From contig NZ_JAERQZ010000002.1 of the NCBI RefSeq assembly GCF_016735515.1, forward strand, positions 248,001 to 312,000: DNA of 64,000 nt. The letters run 5' to 3'. The notes below the pieces were generated by a model, which did no database searches, was not told where the DNA came from, and worked only from the letters and a program-made list of their open reading frames with translations. The DNA is from Piscinibacter sp. HJYY11. Lineage in GTDB: Bacteria; Pseudomonadota; Gammaproteobacteria; Burkholderiales; Burkholderiaceae_C. The position numbers were made by a program, and so were the translations under genes. This document shows, in pieces, positions 1-8,966 of the stretch (the first letter of the stretch is position 1; each line of letters opens with the position of its first letter).

Positions 1-729
1 CACATGATGCGGTTCAACCGCGAGGACAACGAGCAGGCCCGCCACTTCTTCCAGACCGCGGTTCGCCTGGACCCGAGCTTTGCGCGGCCGTATGCGGGCC
101 TCTCGTTCACCCATTTCCAGGACGCCTTCCTCGGCTGGACCGACCGCGCCCAGGCCGAGGAGCTGGCCTACCGCGCCGCCTCGGACGGCCTCATGGCCGA
201 CGAGCTCGACCCCTCGGCGCGCTGGGCGCTGGGCCGTGCCCACTGGCTGCGCGGGCGCATCGACGAATCGATCGCCGAGCTCGACACCAGCGTCGACCTG
301 AGCCCGAACTTCGCGCATGGCCACTACACGCGGGCCTTCGTGCACTCTCAGTCGGGCGATGCGGAGCTCGCCATCCAGGCCACCGACCACGCGCGCGACC
401 TGAGCCCCTTCGACCCGATGCTGTTTGCGATGCTGGCCACCAGGGCGCTCGGGCTCATGCGCCTGGGGCGTTACGAGGAAGCTGCCGACTGGGCCATGAA
501 GGCGGCGGCCCGCCCCAACGCGCACGTGCACATCATGGGCATCGCGGCGCATTGCCTCGCCTTGGCCGACCGCAAGGCCCAGGCGCTCGAGATGGCCGCC
601 TCCATCCAGCGTGTGCAGCCGGGCTACGGCCTTGAGGATTTCCTGGCGGGCTTCCACTACGGGGCCGATGCAGAGTCCGTCATGCGCCAGGCCCATGGCC
701 GCATCGCGACCTGGTCTGCCTCCCGCTGA
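1..729 (+). CDS. TPR-repeat protein, C-terminal part (5' end outside window)
   Basis: The reading frame is open to the left edge, so only the last 240 or so residues are present. They form tandem helical tetratricopeptide-like units, for example ARHFFQTAVRLDPSFARPYA near the start and further repeats around DLSPNFAHGHYTRAF and DLSPFDPMLFAML. This arrangement is what is seen in the C-terminal half of TolB-like/TPR regulators and adenylate-cyclase-type proteins, in which an N-terminal effector domain precedes the repeats; that domain would lie upstream of the window and cannot be checked. An ATG at position 4 exists but sits inside a repeat, so it is unlikely to be the true start. The gene converges on the DUF3297 gene with only three bases between stops. 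Function is not assignable beyond protein-protein interaction. Confidence 0.75.
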   Translation, partial: HMMRFNREDNEQARHFFQTAVRLDPSFARPYAGLSFTHFQDAFLGWTDRAQAEELAYRAASDGLMADELDPSARWALGRAHWLRGRIDESIAELDTSVDLSPNFAHGHYTRAFVHSQSGDAELAIQATDHARDLSPFDPMLFAMLATRALGLMRLGRYEEAADWAMKAAARPNAHVHIMGIAAHCLALADRKAQALEMAASIQRVQPGYGLEDFLAGFHYGADAESVMRQAHGRIATWSASR

Positions 730-732
730 CGG

Positions 733-978
733 TCAGCGGTAGTACGCCTCGACCGTGCCCTTGAGCTTGATCATCAGGGGCTGGCCCTTGCGGTCGAGCG
801 TCTTGCCGGCGGGCACCTTCACCCAGCCTTCGCTGATGCAGTATTCCTCGACGTCGTGGCGCTCCTTGCCATTGAGGCGGATGCCGATCGGGTACTCGAA
901 CACAGCGGCCACGTGATGCGGGCTTCTCGGGTCGCACGACAGGTGGTCGGGCAGGGCGGGCTTGGTTTCTTCGGTCAT
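733..978 (-). CDS. DUF3297 family small protein
   Basis: This 81-residue cytosolic protein has no signal peptide or membrane segment. The sequence runs PALPDHLSCDPRSPHHVAAV near residues 8-27, a GIRLNGKERHDVEEYC stretch in the middle and a KLKGTVEAYYR C-terminus. These match my memory of the DUF3297 family, which is widespread in Proteobacteria as a stand-alone glutathione peroxidase-neighbour or orphan protein of about 80 residues. Length is therefore full. No biochemical role is established for the family to my knowledge. The ATG start at 978 follows a 54-base gap from the end of the next minus-strand gene, so the two could share a transcript. Confidence 0.85.
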   Translation of the reverse strand: MTEETKPALPDHLSCDPRSPHHVAAVFEYPIGIRLNGKERHDVEEYCISEGWVKVPAGKTLDRKGQPLMIKLKGTVEAYYR

Positions 979-1032
979 GGCGATGCGGGCGAAATCGAAA
1001 AGCGGCGATTGTCAGCGACTCTCGCCAGTCGC

Positions 1033-1857
1033 TCAGAGCCGCGGGCCCCTCGGCAGGCCGGCCTCGTCGTAGGCCATGCGGTGGGAGACCCAGGACCACA
1101 GCCAGGCCACCAACGGCAGGGCCAGCAGCAGCCAGAGCCAGCGGCCGTAGGTGCTGAGGAAGCCAGACTTGTCGTTACCGCTGTCGTGGCCCGATGTCGG
1201 GGTGGCCGGTGCGGCGGTGGTCGCGACAGCGGATCTCTCGGCCGGCTTGTCGATGACCACCGGCCTGGCGAGCGCCACCGCGGGTGCCGGGGCTGAGGCC
1301 ACCGTCGTGACGACCGGCGCGGGGCGCGGCGCCGGCGCGGGCGCAGGTGGCGGCGGCACGGGTGCAGGTTTCGGTGCAGCGGCAAGCGGGGCGGGCGCAG
1401 GAGCGGGCGTCACGGGTTTGGCGGCCACGGCCGGCTCGGGCTTAGGCTTGGGCACCTCTTTCTGCGCGACCGCGGGTGCCGGCGCCGAGGCGGTGGGCCG
1501 GGTCGCTGGCACCGGCGTGGGGGTCGGCGTGGCTGTCGGCGCGGGTGCAGGCGCAGGTGCCGGCGCCGTGGCCGCCGGTGCAGAACCCGCGGACCCATCG
1601 GCCGCGATCGGCGCACCACCGAAACGGCGGTAGATCACCTTGCGCGCACCGCCCTCGCAGGTGCCGATCACCTTGCCGCCCGCTGGCACCGGTGTCCTGG
1701 CCGGCACGTCGTCCATTGCGTAGCCCTTGATCTCGGGCGGGATGCGCGAGGCCAGGGTCTGCTTCAGCAGCTCGCAGGAATTGGACTGGGCCTGGGCGCC
1801 TGGTGCGAGCAGCATCGGAATGGTGCTCAGCAGCAGCGCGTTGCGGTACGAGGGCAT
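1033..1857 (-). CDS. DUF1161-domain exported protein with Pro/Ala-rich linker and C-terminal membrane anchor
   Basis: The protein is 274 residues from the ATG at 1857; the frame stays open further upstream but that extension has no signal-like start and would overlap the divergent tpsB. Residues 1-24 form a signal peptide ending AQAQ. Residues about 26-75 match the DUF1161 domain (SCELLKQTLASRIPPEIKGY, with a second Cys in IGTCEGG). About 120 residues of low-complexity Ala/Pro follow, and a hydrophobic helix (WLWLLLALPLVAWLWSWV) lies 25 residues before the C-terminus. DUF1161 proteins are normally about 80-residue periplasmic proteins, so the long linker plus membrane anchor is an extended form. 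The layout suggests a periplasmic head tethered to the inner membrane. Function unknown. Confidence 0.75.
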   Translation of the reverse strand: MPSYRNALLLSTIPMLLAPGAQAQSNSCELLKQTLASRIPPEIKGYAMDDVPARTPVPAGGKVIGTCEGGARKVIYRRFGGAPIAADGSAGSAPAATAPAPAPAPAPTATPTPTPVPATRPTASAPAPAVAQKEVPKPKPEPAVAAKPVTPAPAPAPLAAAPKPAPVPPPPAPAPAPRPAPVVTTVASAPAPAVALARPVVIDKPAERSAVATTAAPATPTSGHDSGNDKSGFLSTYGRWLWLLLALPLVAWLWSWVSHRMAYDEAGLPRGPRL

Positions 1858-1942
1858 GGAATGCAGAAAGGGCGGGACGGGTGATGCGGCGGGAACGCTA
1901 CACCATCCGCGCCCGCGCCGCACCGAGGCAAGACCCAGGAGC

Positions 1943-3685
1943 ATGACCGAAGTCACCAGTCCTCCGAATGCGGGATGCCGTCGTCGGGCCCGGCGCGCAA
2001 CATCGGGCCGCACTTTGCGGGGGAGCGCCTTGGGTCATCAACGATGGGTCTCGCTGCCATTGCTGGCAATGCTGTGGGCTGCGGCCGGCGGTGCATGGGC
2101 GCAGGCAGGCGCCGTGCAACCGGGTCGCGTGGAGCGCGACACACGCCAGCCGCCAGAGCCGGTGCGGCGCGACAGCGTGCGCATCGACGCCCCGCGCTTT
2201 GCCGAGCAGGTGCCCGCCGGCGCGCAGGACGTGCGCTTCCTCCTCGGCGAAGTGCTGCTCGAAGGCAACACCGCCTTGTCGACACAAGCGCTCTCGGACG
2301 CCTGGACGCCGCTCGTGGGCAAGCCCGTCACCCTGGCCGACGCCTTCGGCATCGCCGCCGCGATCTCGGCGCGCTATCGCGCGGCGGGCTACATCCTGTC
2401 GCAGGCGATCATCCCGCCGCAGGACATCCGCACCGTCGGGGTCGCGGTGCTGCGCATCCAGGTGGTCGAGGGCTTCATCGGGCAGGTCAGCGTGACCGGC
2501 CTGCCGCCCGAGAAACTGCTGCCGTACCTGGAGCGCGTGAAAGTCGATCGGCCGCTGCAGCTGGCCACGCTGGAGCGCAGCCTGCTGCTGATCGGCGAGC
2601 TGCCGGGCGTGTCGTCGCAGGCCCACCTCAAGGCCAGCGCCACACCCAATGCGTCGGACCTGGAGCTCGTGGCCAGCCAGAAGCGCAGCGAGTTCTCCTT
2701 CTCGGCCCACAATCGCAGCACGCCCTCGCAGGGCCGACTGCGGCTGGAGGCTTCGGGCGAAGTGCGCGGCGTTCTCGGCCACTTCGACCGCCACAGCCTG
2801 CGCTGGGTCGGCTCAGGTGACGACCGGCTCAACATGCTGGCCTACGCAGCCGACATGCCCCTGGGCCGCAACGGCCTGAAGTTCAACCTGGGCCTCTCGG
2901 CCTCGCGCTCCCAGCCCGACACCGACCTTGCCCTGAGCAACATCGACACCCGCAGCGACAACCTTTCGCTCGGCCTGAGCCAGGCCGTGCTGCGCAGCCG
3001 CCAGACCAACCTCTCGGTGCGCGGCACGCTCGTTGGCTACGACAACAGCTCCGAAGTGGCAGGCACGATCGCCAGCGAAGACCACATCCGCGCCCTGCGC
3101 CTCGGGCTGACCGGCGACGTGGCCGATGGCTGGGGCGGCATCTCGCTGCTCGACGTGGAATGGTCCAAGGGGCTGTCGAGCCTGGGGGCCGACAAGGAAA
3201 GCGAGTTGCCCAGCGCCTCGGCCAACCCCCAGTTCACCAAGTGGACCGTCTACGCGGCGCGGCTGCAGGCCATCAGCCGCACCTGGTCGGCACTGCTCGC
3301 GGCCACTGCGCAGGGCGCCAGCGACAAGCTGCCCACGGCCGAGCAGCTGGGCCTGGGCGGCGAGACCTTCCTGCGGGCCTTCGACCCGTCTGAAGTGATC
3401 GGCGAGAAAGGCTCGGCCGCCAAGCTCGAACTGCGCTACGACCTCGGTGGCACGCGCGTGGCCTCGACGCTGTACGCATATGCCGAGAGCGGCAAGGTAC
3501 AACGCCGCCAGGCCGATGGTTCCTATCTGTCGACGTCGCTGTCGTCGACAGGCGTCGGAGTGCGCCTGAGCGGCCCGGCGCGCACCCGCGGCTACCTGGA
3601 AGTGGGCAAGCCCGGCCGCAAGGACGTCGCCAGCGAAGGCAACCGCAAGGCCCGCGTCTTCGCCGGCCTGGGCATCGATTTCTGA
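1943..3685 (+). CDS. TpsB two-partner secretion transporter, ShlB/FhaC/HecB family
   Basis: This is an outer-membrane pore that exports the TpsA exoprotein encoded next. The ATG at 1943 is preceded by AGGA and gives 580 residues, the usual size for FhaC-type proteins. A long basic N-region leads to a signal peptide cut near GAWAQ (about residue 54). A POTRA_2 domain follows (VRFLLGEVLLEGNTALSTQ, then YILSQAIIPPQDI and VVEGFIGQVSV), and after it a ShlB-type 16-stranded barrel with the conserved LGLGGETFLRAFDPSEVIGEKG region near residues 468-490 and a C-terminal Phe (GLGIDF). The stop is ten bases before the tpsA start, so the two are one transcript. It is divergent from the DUF1161 gene over an 85-base gap. 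Confidence 0.93.
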   Translation: MTEVTSPPNAGCRRRARRATSGRTLRGSALGHQRWVSLPLLAMLWAAAGGAWAQAGAVQPGRVERDTRQPPEPVRRDSVRIDAPRFAEQVPAGAQDVRFLLGEVLLEGNTALSTQALSDAWTPLVGKPVTLADAFGIAAAISARYRAAGYILSQAIIPPQDIRTVGVAVLRIQVVEGFIGQVSVTGLPPEKLLPYLERVKVDRPLQLATLERSLLLIGELPGVSSQAHLKASATPNASDLELVASQKRSEFSFSAHNRSTPSQGRLRLEASGEVRGVLGHFDRHSLRWVGSGDDRLNMLAYAADMPLGRNGLKFNLGLSASRSQPDTDLALSNIDTRSDNLSLGLSQAVLRSRQTNLSVRGTLVGYDNSSEVAGTIASEDHIRALRLGLTGDVADGWGGISLLDVEWSKGLSSLGADKESELPSASANPQFTKWTVYAARLQAISRTWSALLAATAQGASDKLPTAEQLGLGGETFLRAFDPSEVIGEKGSAAKLELRYDLGGTRVASTLYAYAESGKVQRRQADGSYLSTSLSSTGVGVRLSGPARTRGYLEVGKPGRKDVASEGNRKARVFAGLGIDF

Positions 3686-3695
3686 GGGACACGAC

Positions 3696-6600
3696 ATGAA
3701 GGCACCACGAGCTCACCATGCATTCCGCCTGCGCACCCTGTCGCGCGAGATGTCCTGGATCTTTGGCGCGAGCACGCTGCTCGCGATGCCACTCGCCCAG
3801 GCGGCGCCACAAGGCGGCAACGTGACGGCAGGGCAGGCGTCGATCCAGCAGAACGGCGCGCTCACCACCATCACGCAGGGCTCGCAGCGTGCGGCCATCG
3901 ATTGGCGCAGCTTCAACGTCGGCGCCAACGAGACCGTCAACTTCGTGCAGCCCAGTGCCAGCGCCGCCATCCTCAACCGCGTGGTGGGCAACGACCCGTC
4001 GGCGATCTTCGGGCGCATCACCGCCAACGGGCAGGTGCTGCTCATCAACCCCAACGGCATCCTCTTCGGCCGCTCGGCGCAGGTCGACGTGGGCGCACTC
4101 ACCGCCACCACCTCCAACCTGAGCAACGCCGACTTCATGGCCGGCCGCCTGAATTTCACCGAGCCCGGCAAGCCGGGTGCGACGGTCGAGAACCAGGGCC
4201 GCATCACCGTCACCGAAGGCGGCTTTGCCGCGCTGGTGGGGCGCCAGGTCGCCAACAGCGGCGTGATCACGGCGCGGCTCGGCAAGGTGGCCCTGGCCGG
4301 TGGCGATGCGTTCGTGCTCGACCTCTATGGCGACAAGCTCGTGAACCTGGTCGTCGACCCGGCCGCCATGAATGCGCTGACCGACGCGAGCGGCCAGCCC
4401 TTGGCCGCCCGTGTCGACCACAGCGGCCAGATCGTGGCCGACGGCGGGCGGGTGCAGCTGAGCGTGGCGACCGTCAGGCAGTTGGTCGACAACCTCATCA
4501 ACCTGAGCGGCACCGTGCGCGCCATCTCGTTCACCAGCGCGCCGGGCGTGATCTCGCTGCATGGCGATGCCCACACGCGGGTGAACGTGAGCGGTGCGCT
4601 CGACACCTCGGGCGAGAGCCAGGGCGGCCGCATCGAGGTCACCGGCCGCGAGGTGAACCTGCAGTCCGGTTCGTCGCTCGCCGCGACCGGCGGGCAAGGC
4701 AGCATCGCGGTCGGCGGCGACTGGCAAGGCCGCGGCCCGCTCGCACATGCAGATCACGTGAACGTGGCGCAGGGCGCGCGGCTCGATGCCAGTGGCGGCA
4801 CGCGCGGCGACGGCGGCACCGTCGTGCTGTGGTCCGACAAGAACACGCAGTTCGCCGGCCGCATCGACGCCAACGGTGGCAGCGCCGCCGGCAACGCCGG
4901 GCAGGTGGAGGTGTCGTCGAAGGGCACGCTCGGCTTCCAGGGCGACGTGGATGTGTTCGCGTCGAATGGGCGGCAGGGCTCGCTGCTGCTCGACCCGCTG
5001 AACCTCACCATCGCGGCGACGAGCTCCGGCGACTCGCAGGTCTCGGCCGACCAGCTGCGCTACTTCCTCACCCGCGGCACCAGCGTCACGCTCTCGGCCG
5101 ACCAGAACGTGACGGTCGATGCCGAGATCAACGGCCTCGTGGCCGGCGGTGGTGGCACCCCGGGCGGCGGGCTCACGTTGACCGCGGGCAACAACCTCGC
5201 GGTGAACCAGAACATCGTGCTCAACAACGGGGCGTTGAATCTCACCGCCACGAACGGCACCCTGAGCCAGGCGAACGGCACCGTGCTCTACACCGGCACC
5301 GGCGCCGCCAACCTGCGCGGTGGTGCGGGGGTGAACCTCGGGCAAGTGCTGAGCGGCGGGGCGGTGGACATCCGCAGTGGCAATGGGGCGGTGACGGTGC
5401 GCAATGCCATCGTGGCCGCAACGCCCGACGGAAGCGTTGCGCCAGCGGCCTCGCTCAACATCGACGCCGCAGGCGCGGTCCAGTTGAACGGTGCGCTGGT
5501 GCAGGGCAATGCCACGGTGGCCAGCCGCACCGCCGGCGTGAGCCTGTCGAGCGCAGTGCTGCAGACGCGTGCAGGCAACCTGCGTGTCGATGCCGGCACG
5601 ACCGTGTCGACCAGTGCAGCAAACGTGGGCCTTCTGTCAGCGGGCACCTTGTCGGTGAACGCAGGCGGGGCTGTCGATCTCGGCGTGGCCAAGAGCGATG
5701 CGCAGACCTGGATCACCTCCACGGGAGGGGGCACCACGATTCGCCAATCGGTCGGCGGCGTCTCCACGTCCGCATCGGGAGGGTTGTTGATCAACGCCGG
5801 CGGTGCGGTGGCACTTGCCGGGGCGAACGTCGGTGGCAGCGGCATTTCGGTCAACGCGACGGGTGACATCGTCTCCCAGGGCGCGACTTCGGCAGAGGGT
5901 GGCTTGGTCAGCACGGGTGCCATCAGTTTGCAGTCGAACGGCGGACGCGTCGGCACATCCACCGCACCGATCCGTGTCCAGGGCGACGGCGTTGCGCTCG
6001 ACGGCGATGCCGGCGTGACCGCGGCAGCGGTGCTGTCGGGGACTGGCTTGGTCTCGATCCGGTCCGATGCCGGTGCCGTGAACGTCACCAGCGGCATCAC
6101 GGGTGGGCCGGGCACCATCGATGCCAGCACGGCGCTGCGCCCGGTGGGCGTCGTCGTTCACGGGCAAACCGGCGTCGACCTAGCCGGCCCCATCGTGGCG
6201 GGCAACAACGGCGTGGGCATCGAGAGCGGCTCGGGCGCGGTAACACTGCGCGGATCGGTGTTCAGTCATGGGGCAGTCGAGGTGTCGGCACAGGGCGCGG
6301 TCAACGTGCTCGATGGCGCCGGCATCGCCACCACGCAGGACGGCGGTGCCGGGCGGGTGAACCTGTCGTCGTCGAGCGGTACTGTCACGCTGGGCAACGG
6401 CGGCATCCGCGTGACGGGTGCCGGTGCCAGCGCGGTCTTGTCTGGAGAGGGTGGTGTGGTCGTCAACGGTGACGTGCAGACCACCGGCGGCATCACCTTG
6501 CACTCGGGTGCGGGCTCGGTGCGTGTGCTCGCCAGCGCGACCAGCGACGACCCGGCGCTCAACGCGACGCTCGATGCGGGCGCCGACCCGAACCAGTCGC

Positions 6601-8966
6601 AGATCGAACTGCACGGCGCCACCGGCGTCGAGGCGGGTGCAATGATTGCCTATCGCGGCATCCGCATCTCGTCGAGCCAGGGCGACGTGGTGCTCAGACG
6701 CGGCCTCGGCGGCAACGCCCAGGGGACCTATGGTGGCAATTCGGTGGTGCTCAACACCGGGTACGTCGACTACGCCCGCGGTTACCTCTCGCAGTACCGG
6801 CCTAGCGTGGGAACGCTCTCCATCGAGGCGCCGCAGGGCTCGGTCGAACTCAATGGCCTCAACCTCGATGGCAACGCCAGCGCAACCTACTCGGAAGCGG
6901 GCCTGTCCGTCACGGCCGGGCGCCGCATCGTCAGCAACAACGAGATCGCGGTGAACAAGGGGCGCATCGAGCTCGTCAGCCTGGGCACGCAGGCCACCGA
7001 CGGCGTCTACCTCGGCAGCAGCGTCTACTCCCGCGGCTACGACAGCGTCGGCGCCAATGGCGTGCGCGGCGGTGGCGACGACGTCAAGATCGGCTACGGC
7101 ATCCGCATCGCCGGCCGCGTGCTCGGCCTCTTCGACAACACCGCGGAGATGGCGCGACTGCCGACCCGCACCTTCCTTGTCACCTGGACCGAGAACGGCA
7201 GCGCTCGCGAAGCCCGGGTGGATGCAGAAGGCTTCATCGTCGACCCCACCGGCGTGCGCATCCAGACCAACGGCAGCTACCAGGCCGTGGGCTATCGCGC
7301 CGATGCTTCCCCGGGCGGGTCACCGGCACGCGATGACATCCGTGTCTACAACGTCGACGAGCAGGCGCGCCTCACCGACGGTTCGCAGATCCTCACGGTG
7401 CAGGGCATCCCCCAGCCCGCGGTCAACGGCGTGCCGGCGCCGACGCAGCAGGAGATCGCCAAGATCGAGATCGCCAACAACGTGGCCAACTACCAGGACT
7501 ACGTCACAGGCTCGCCCTCGTCCGACAACCGCGGCCGCCTGGTGCCGGCCAACACGGTGCTGGCCGGGCAGAACCGCGACGTGCTGATCGAGAGCCAGAC
7601 GATCGCCGGCGTGGCCAACAGCACGCCCCACACGCCGATCCGCATTGCCAGCTTCGCGCCCCAGCTCACGACCTTGCGGCAGACGCCGTCGCTGTCGGCC
7701 GCGTCGAGCGACCCCGACATCACCTCGGCCACCGCCGGCATCGGCCTCAAGCTGCTCGGCTTCGAGGAAAGTGGCGACACGTCCAGCATCATCTGGGCCG
7801 ATCGCATTCAGCTGACGGGCGGGCTCAACGGCGCGTTCTTCGGCCTGCCCGGAGGGCACAGCAACGTCGCTCCGCCGGTGCTCGGCAACTTCAGCGTCGA
7901 AGCGCCAGGCTTCGCCTCCCGCACCTACACGATCGGTGGCGTGCAGCAGTCCGAGCAGTTCGACGTGAGCGGCCTGATCTACCGCTTCACGATCGTGGGG
8001 GCGACCTCGCAATCGGCGCAACTCACGGCCATCGATTCAAGCAACGCCAACATCGGCGCGCTGCCGGCACCGCCGGCCGGTGCCATGGGGGTGAGCGCCT
8101 GGACGATCACCGGCCGCCGCAATGTGGGCGAGACGGCGGGCCTGCGGCTGGTCGAGCCCACGCTGTCGGTGTACGGCACGGCCAGCGGAGTCGACCTGCG
8201 CGGCAGCCTCTACCCTGCAGTCGCCGCCACCGCCGCCAACTCCAACTTGCAGGCGGGAGGGCAGATGACGCCGGAATACCGCCTGCGCATCCCCGACTAT
8301 GCGCAGGACACGGGCGGCGGCATCACCATCGTCTCGCCGACGGGCAGCTTCTACACCCAGTCCTATCAGCTGCGGAACGTGCTGGTGGACTCCACCACCA
8401 CCAGCACCACGCTTCCGGCCACGGCGCCGGGCACGCGGGTCTTCGTGTACGACGGCGTCATCAACGCGGCCAACGGCTCGCATGTGGTGGACTTCAACAG
8501 CGGCACGTCGATCCCGCCGCTCACCGGCCTGACCGGCTTCAACAACAGCACCGTCGGCTTTGCCGGTGTGGGCGTGGGCTTCAACCAGTCCGGCGGTACG
8601 GCCGGCAGCACCGGCGTGGGCAGCAGCAGCGGGCAGGGCGTGACCGGCGTGGCAATTCCGGGCGGGCAGGGCGGCACCGGTGTCGCACCGCCCGTTGACG
8701 ATCGCAGCACGCAGGACGCCACCGGCGCCGCTTCCGCCAATCCCGCCCTGGCGGGCCTGCCGGGCAGCAGCGAGCTGGCGTTCGGCGTGCGGGCCGCCTC
8801 CGAAGCCGACCTGGGCCGCGGTGTGGCGGTGCCAGGCTCGGCCATCAACGTTTTCAAGCGCCGCTACCGTGTGGCCACCTCATCGAACCCGAACGTCTGC
8901 GCGCCCGATGCCGTGCAGCAGACGCCGGCCGAAGGCGGCGCGGCACGGGAGTGCGCAGCCAAGTGA
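3696..8966 (+). CDS. TpsA filamentous-haemagglutinin-type exoprotein (TPS domain)
   Basis: This 1756-residue protein is the predicted cargo of the adjacent TpsB. A signal peptide (about residues 1-36, ending AQAAP) is followed by a TPS secretion domain containing the diagnostic NPNGILFGR stretch near residues 125-133 and AAILNRVVGNDPSAIFG just before it. The central 1200 residues are Gly/Ala/Val/Asn-rich short beta-strand repeats expected to form a right-handed beta-helix. The C-terminal 25 residues carry two cysteines, C1735 and C1753, the only obvious pair in the tail. In HMW1-type adhesins a similar terminal Cys pair forms a disulfide loop that anchors the protein to its TpsB. No toxin, FhaB-type C-terminal domain or RGD-rich adhesin region was recognised. 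The gene overlaps the next start. Confidence 0.92.
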   Translation: MKAPRAHHAFRLRTLSREMSWIFGASTLLAMPLAQAAPQGGNVTAGQASIQQNGALTTITQGSQRAAIDWRSFNVGANETVNFVQPSASAAILNRVVGNDPSAIFGRITANGQVLLINPNGILFGRSAQVDVGALTATTSNLSNADFMAGRLNFTEPGKPGATVENQGRITVTEGGFAALVGRQVANSGVITARLGKVALAGGDAFVLDLYGDKLVNLVVDPAAMNALTDASGQPLAARVDHSGQIVADGGRVQLSVATVRQLVDNLINLSGTVRAISFTSAPGVISLHGDAHTRVNVSGALDTSGESQGGRIEVTGREVNLQSGSSLAATGGQGSIAVGGDWQGRGPLAHADHVNVAQGARLDASGGTRGDGGTVVLWSDKNTQFAGRIDANGGSAAGNAGQVEVSSKGTLGFQGDVDVFASNGRQGSLLLDPLNLTIAATSSGDSQVSADQLRYFLTRGTSVTLSADQNVTVDAEINGLVAGGGGTPGGGLTLTAGNNLAVNQNIVLNNGALNLTATNGTLSQANGTVLYTGTGAANLRGGAGVNLGQVLSGGAVDIRSGNGAVTVRNAIVAATPDGSVAPAASLNIDAAGAVQLNGALVQGNATVASRTAGVSLSSAVLQTRAGNLRVDAGTTVSTSAANVGLLSAGTLSVNAGGAVDLGVAKSDAQTWITSTGGGTTIRQSVGGVSTSASGGLLINAGGAVALAGANVGGSGISVNATGDIVSQGATSAEGGLVSTGAISLQSNGGRVGTSTAPIRVQGDGVALDGDAGVTAAAVLSGTGLVSIRSDAGAVNVTSGITGGPGTIDASTALRPVGVVVHGQTGVDLAGPIVAGNNGVGIESGSGAVTLRGSVFSHGAVEVSAQGAVNVLDGAGIATTQDGGAGRVNLSSSSGTVTLGNGGIRVTGAGASAVLSGEGGVVVNGDVQTTGGITLHSGAGSVRVLASATSDDPALNATLDAGADPNQSQIELHGATGVEAGAMIAYRGIRISSSQGDVVLRRGLGGNAQGTYGGNSVVLNTGYVDYARGYLSQYRPSVGTLSIEAPQGSVELNGLNLDGNASATYSEAGLSVTAGRRIVSNNEIAVNKGRIELVSLGTQATDGVYLGSSVYSRGYDSVGANGVRGGGDDVKIGYGIRIAGRVLGLFDNTAEMARLPTRTFLVTWTENGSAREARVDAEGFIVDPTGVRIQTNGSYQAVGYRADASPGGSPARDDIRVYNVDEQARLTDGSQILTVQGIPQPAVNGVPAPTQQEIAKIEIANNVANYQDYVTGSPSSDNRGRLVPANTVLAGQNRDVLIESQTIAGVANSTPHTPIRIASFAPQLTTLRQTPSLSAASSDPDITSATAGIGLKLLGFEESGDTSSIIWADRIQLTGGLNGAFFGLPGGHSNVAPPVLGNFSVEAPGFASRTYTIGGVQQSEQFDVSGLIYRFTIVGATSQSAQLTAIDSSNANIGALPAPPAGAMGVSAWTITGRRNVGETAGLRLVEPTLSVYGTASGVDLRGSLYPAVAATAANSNLQAGGQMTPEYRLRIPDYAQDTGGGITIVSPTGSFYTQSYQLRNVLVDSTTTSTTLPATAPGTRVFVYDGVINAANGSHVVDFNSGTSIPPLTGLTGFNNSTVGFAGVGVGFNQSGGTAGSTGVGSSSGQGVTGVAIPGGQGGTGVAPPVDDRSTQDATGAASANPALAGLPGSSELAFGVRAASEADLGRGVAVPGSAINVFKRRYRVATSSNPNVCAPDAVQQTPAEGGAARECAAK

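Noticed and set aside
3273..5345. 690-codon minus-strand open frame opposite tpsB/tpsA
   Set aside because: Composition typical of antisense to a Gly/Ala/Thr-rich exoprotein; spans two well-supported plus-strand genes.
3696..8966. Tandem DNA repeats or CRISPR within tpsA
   Set aside because: Repeated character is at the level of short beta-strand amino-acid patterns; no near-identical nucleotide repeats or spacers were seen.
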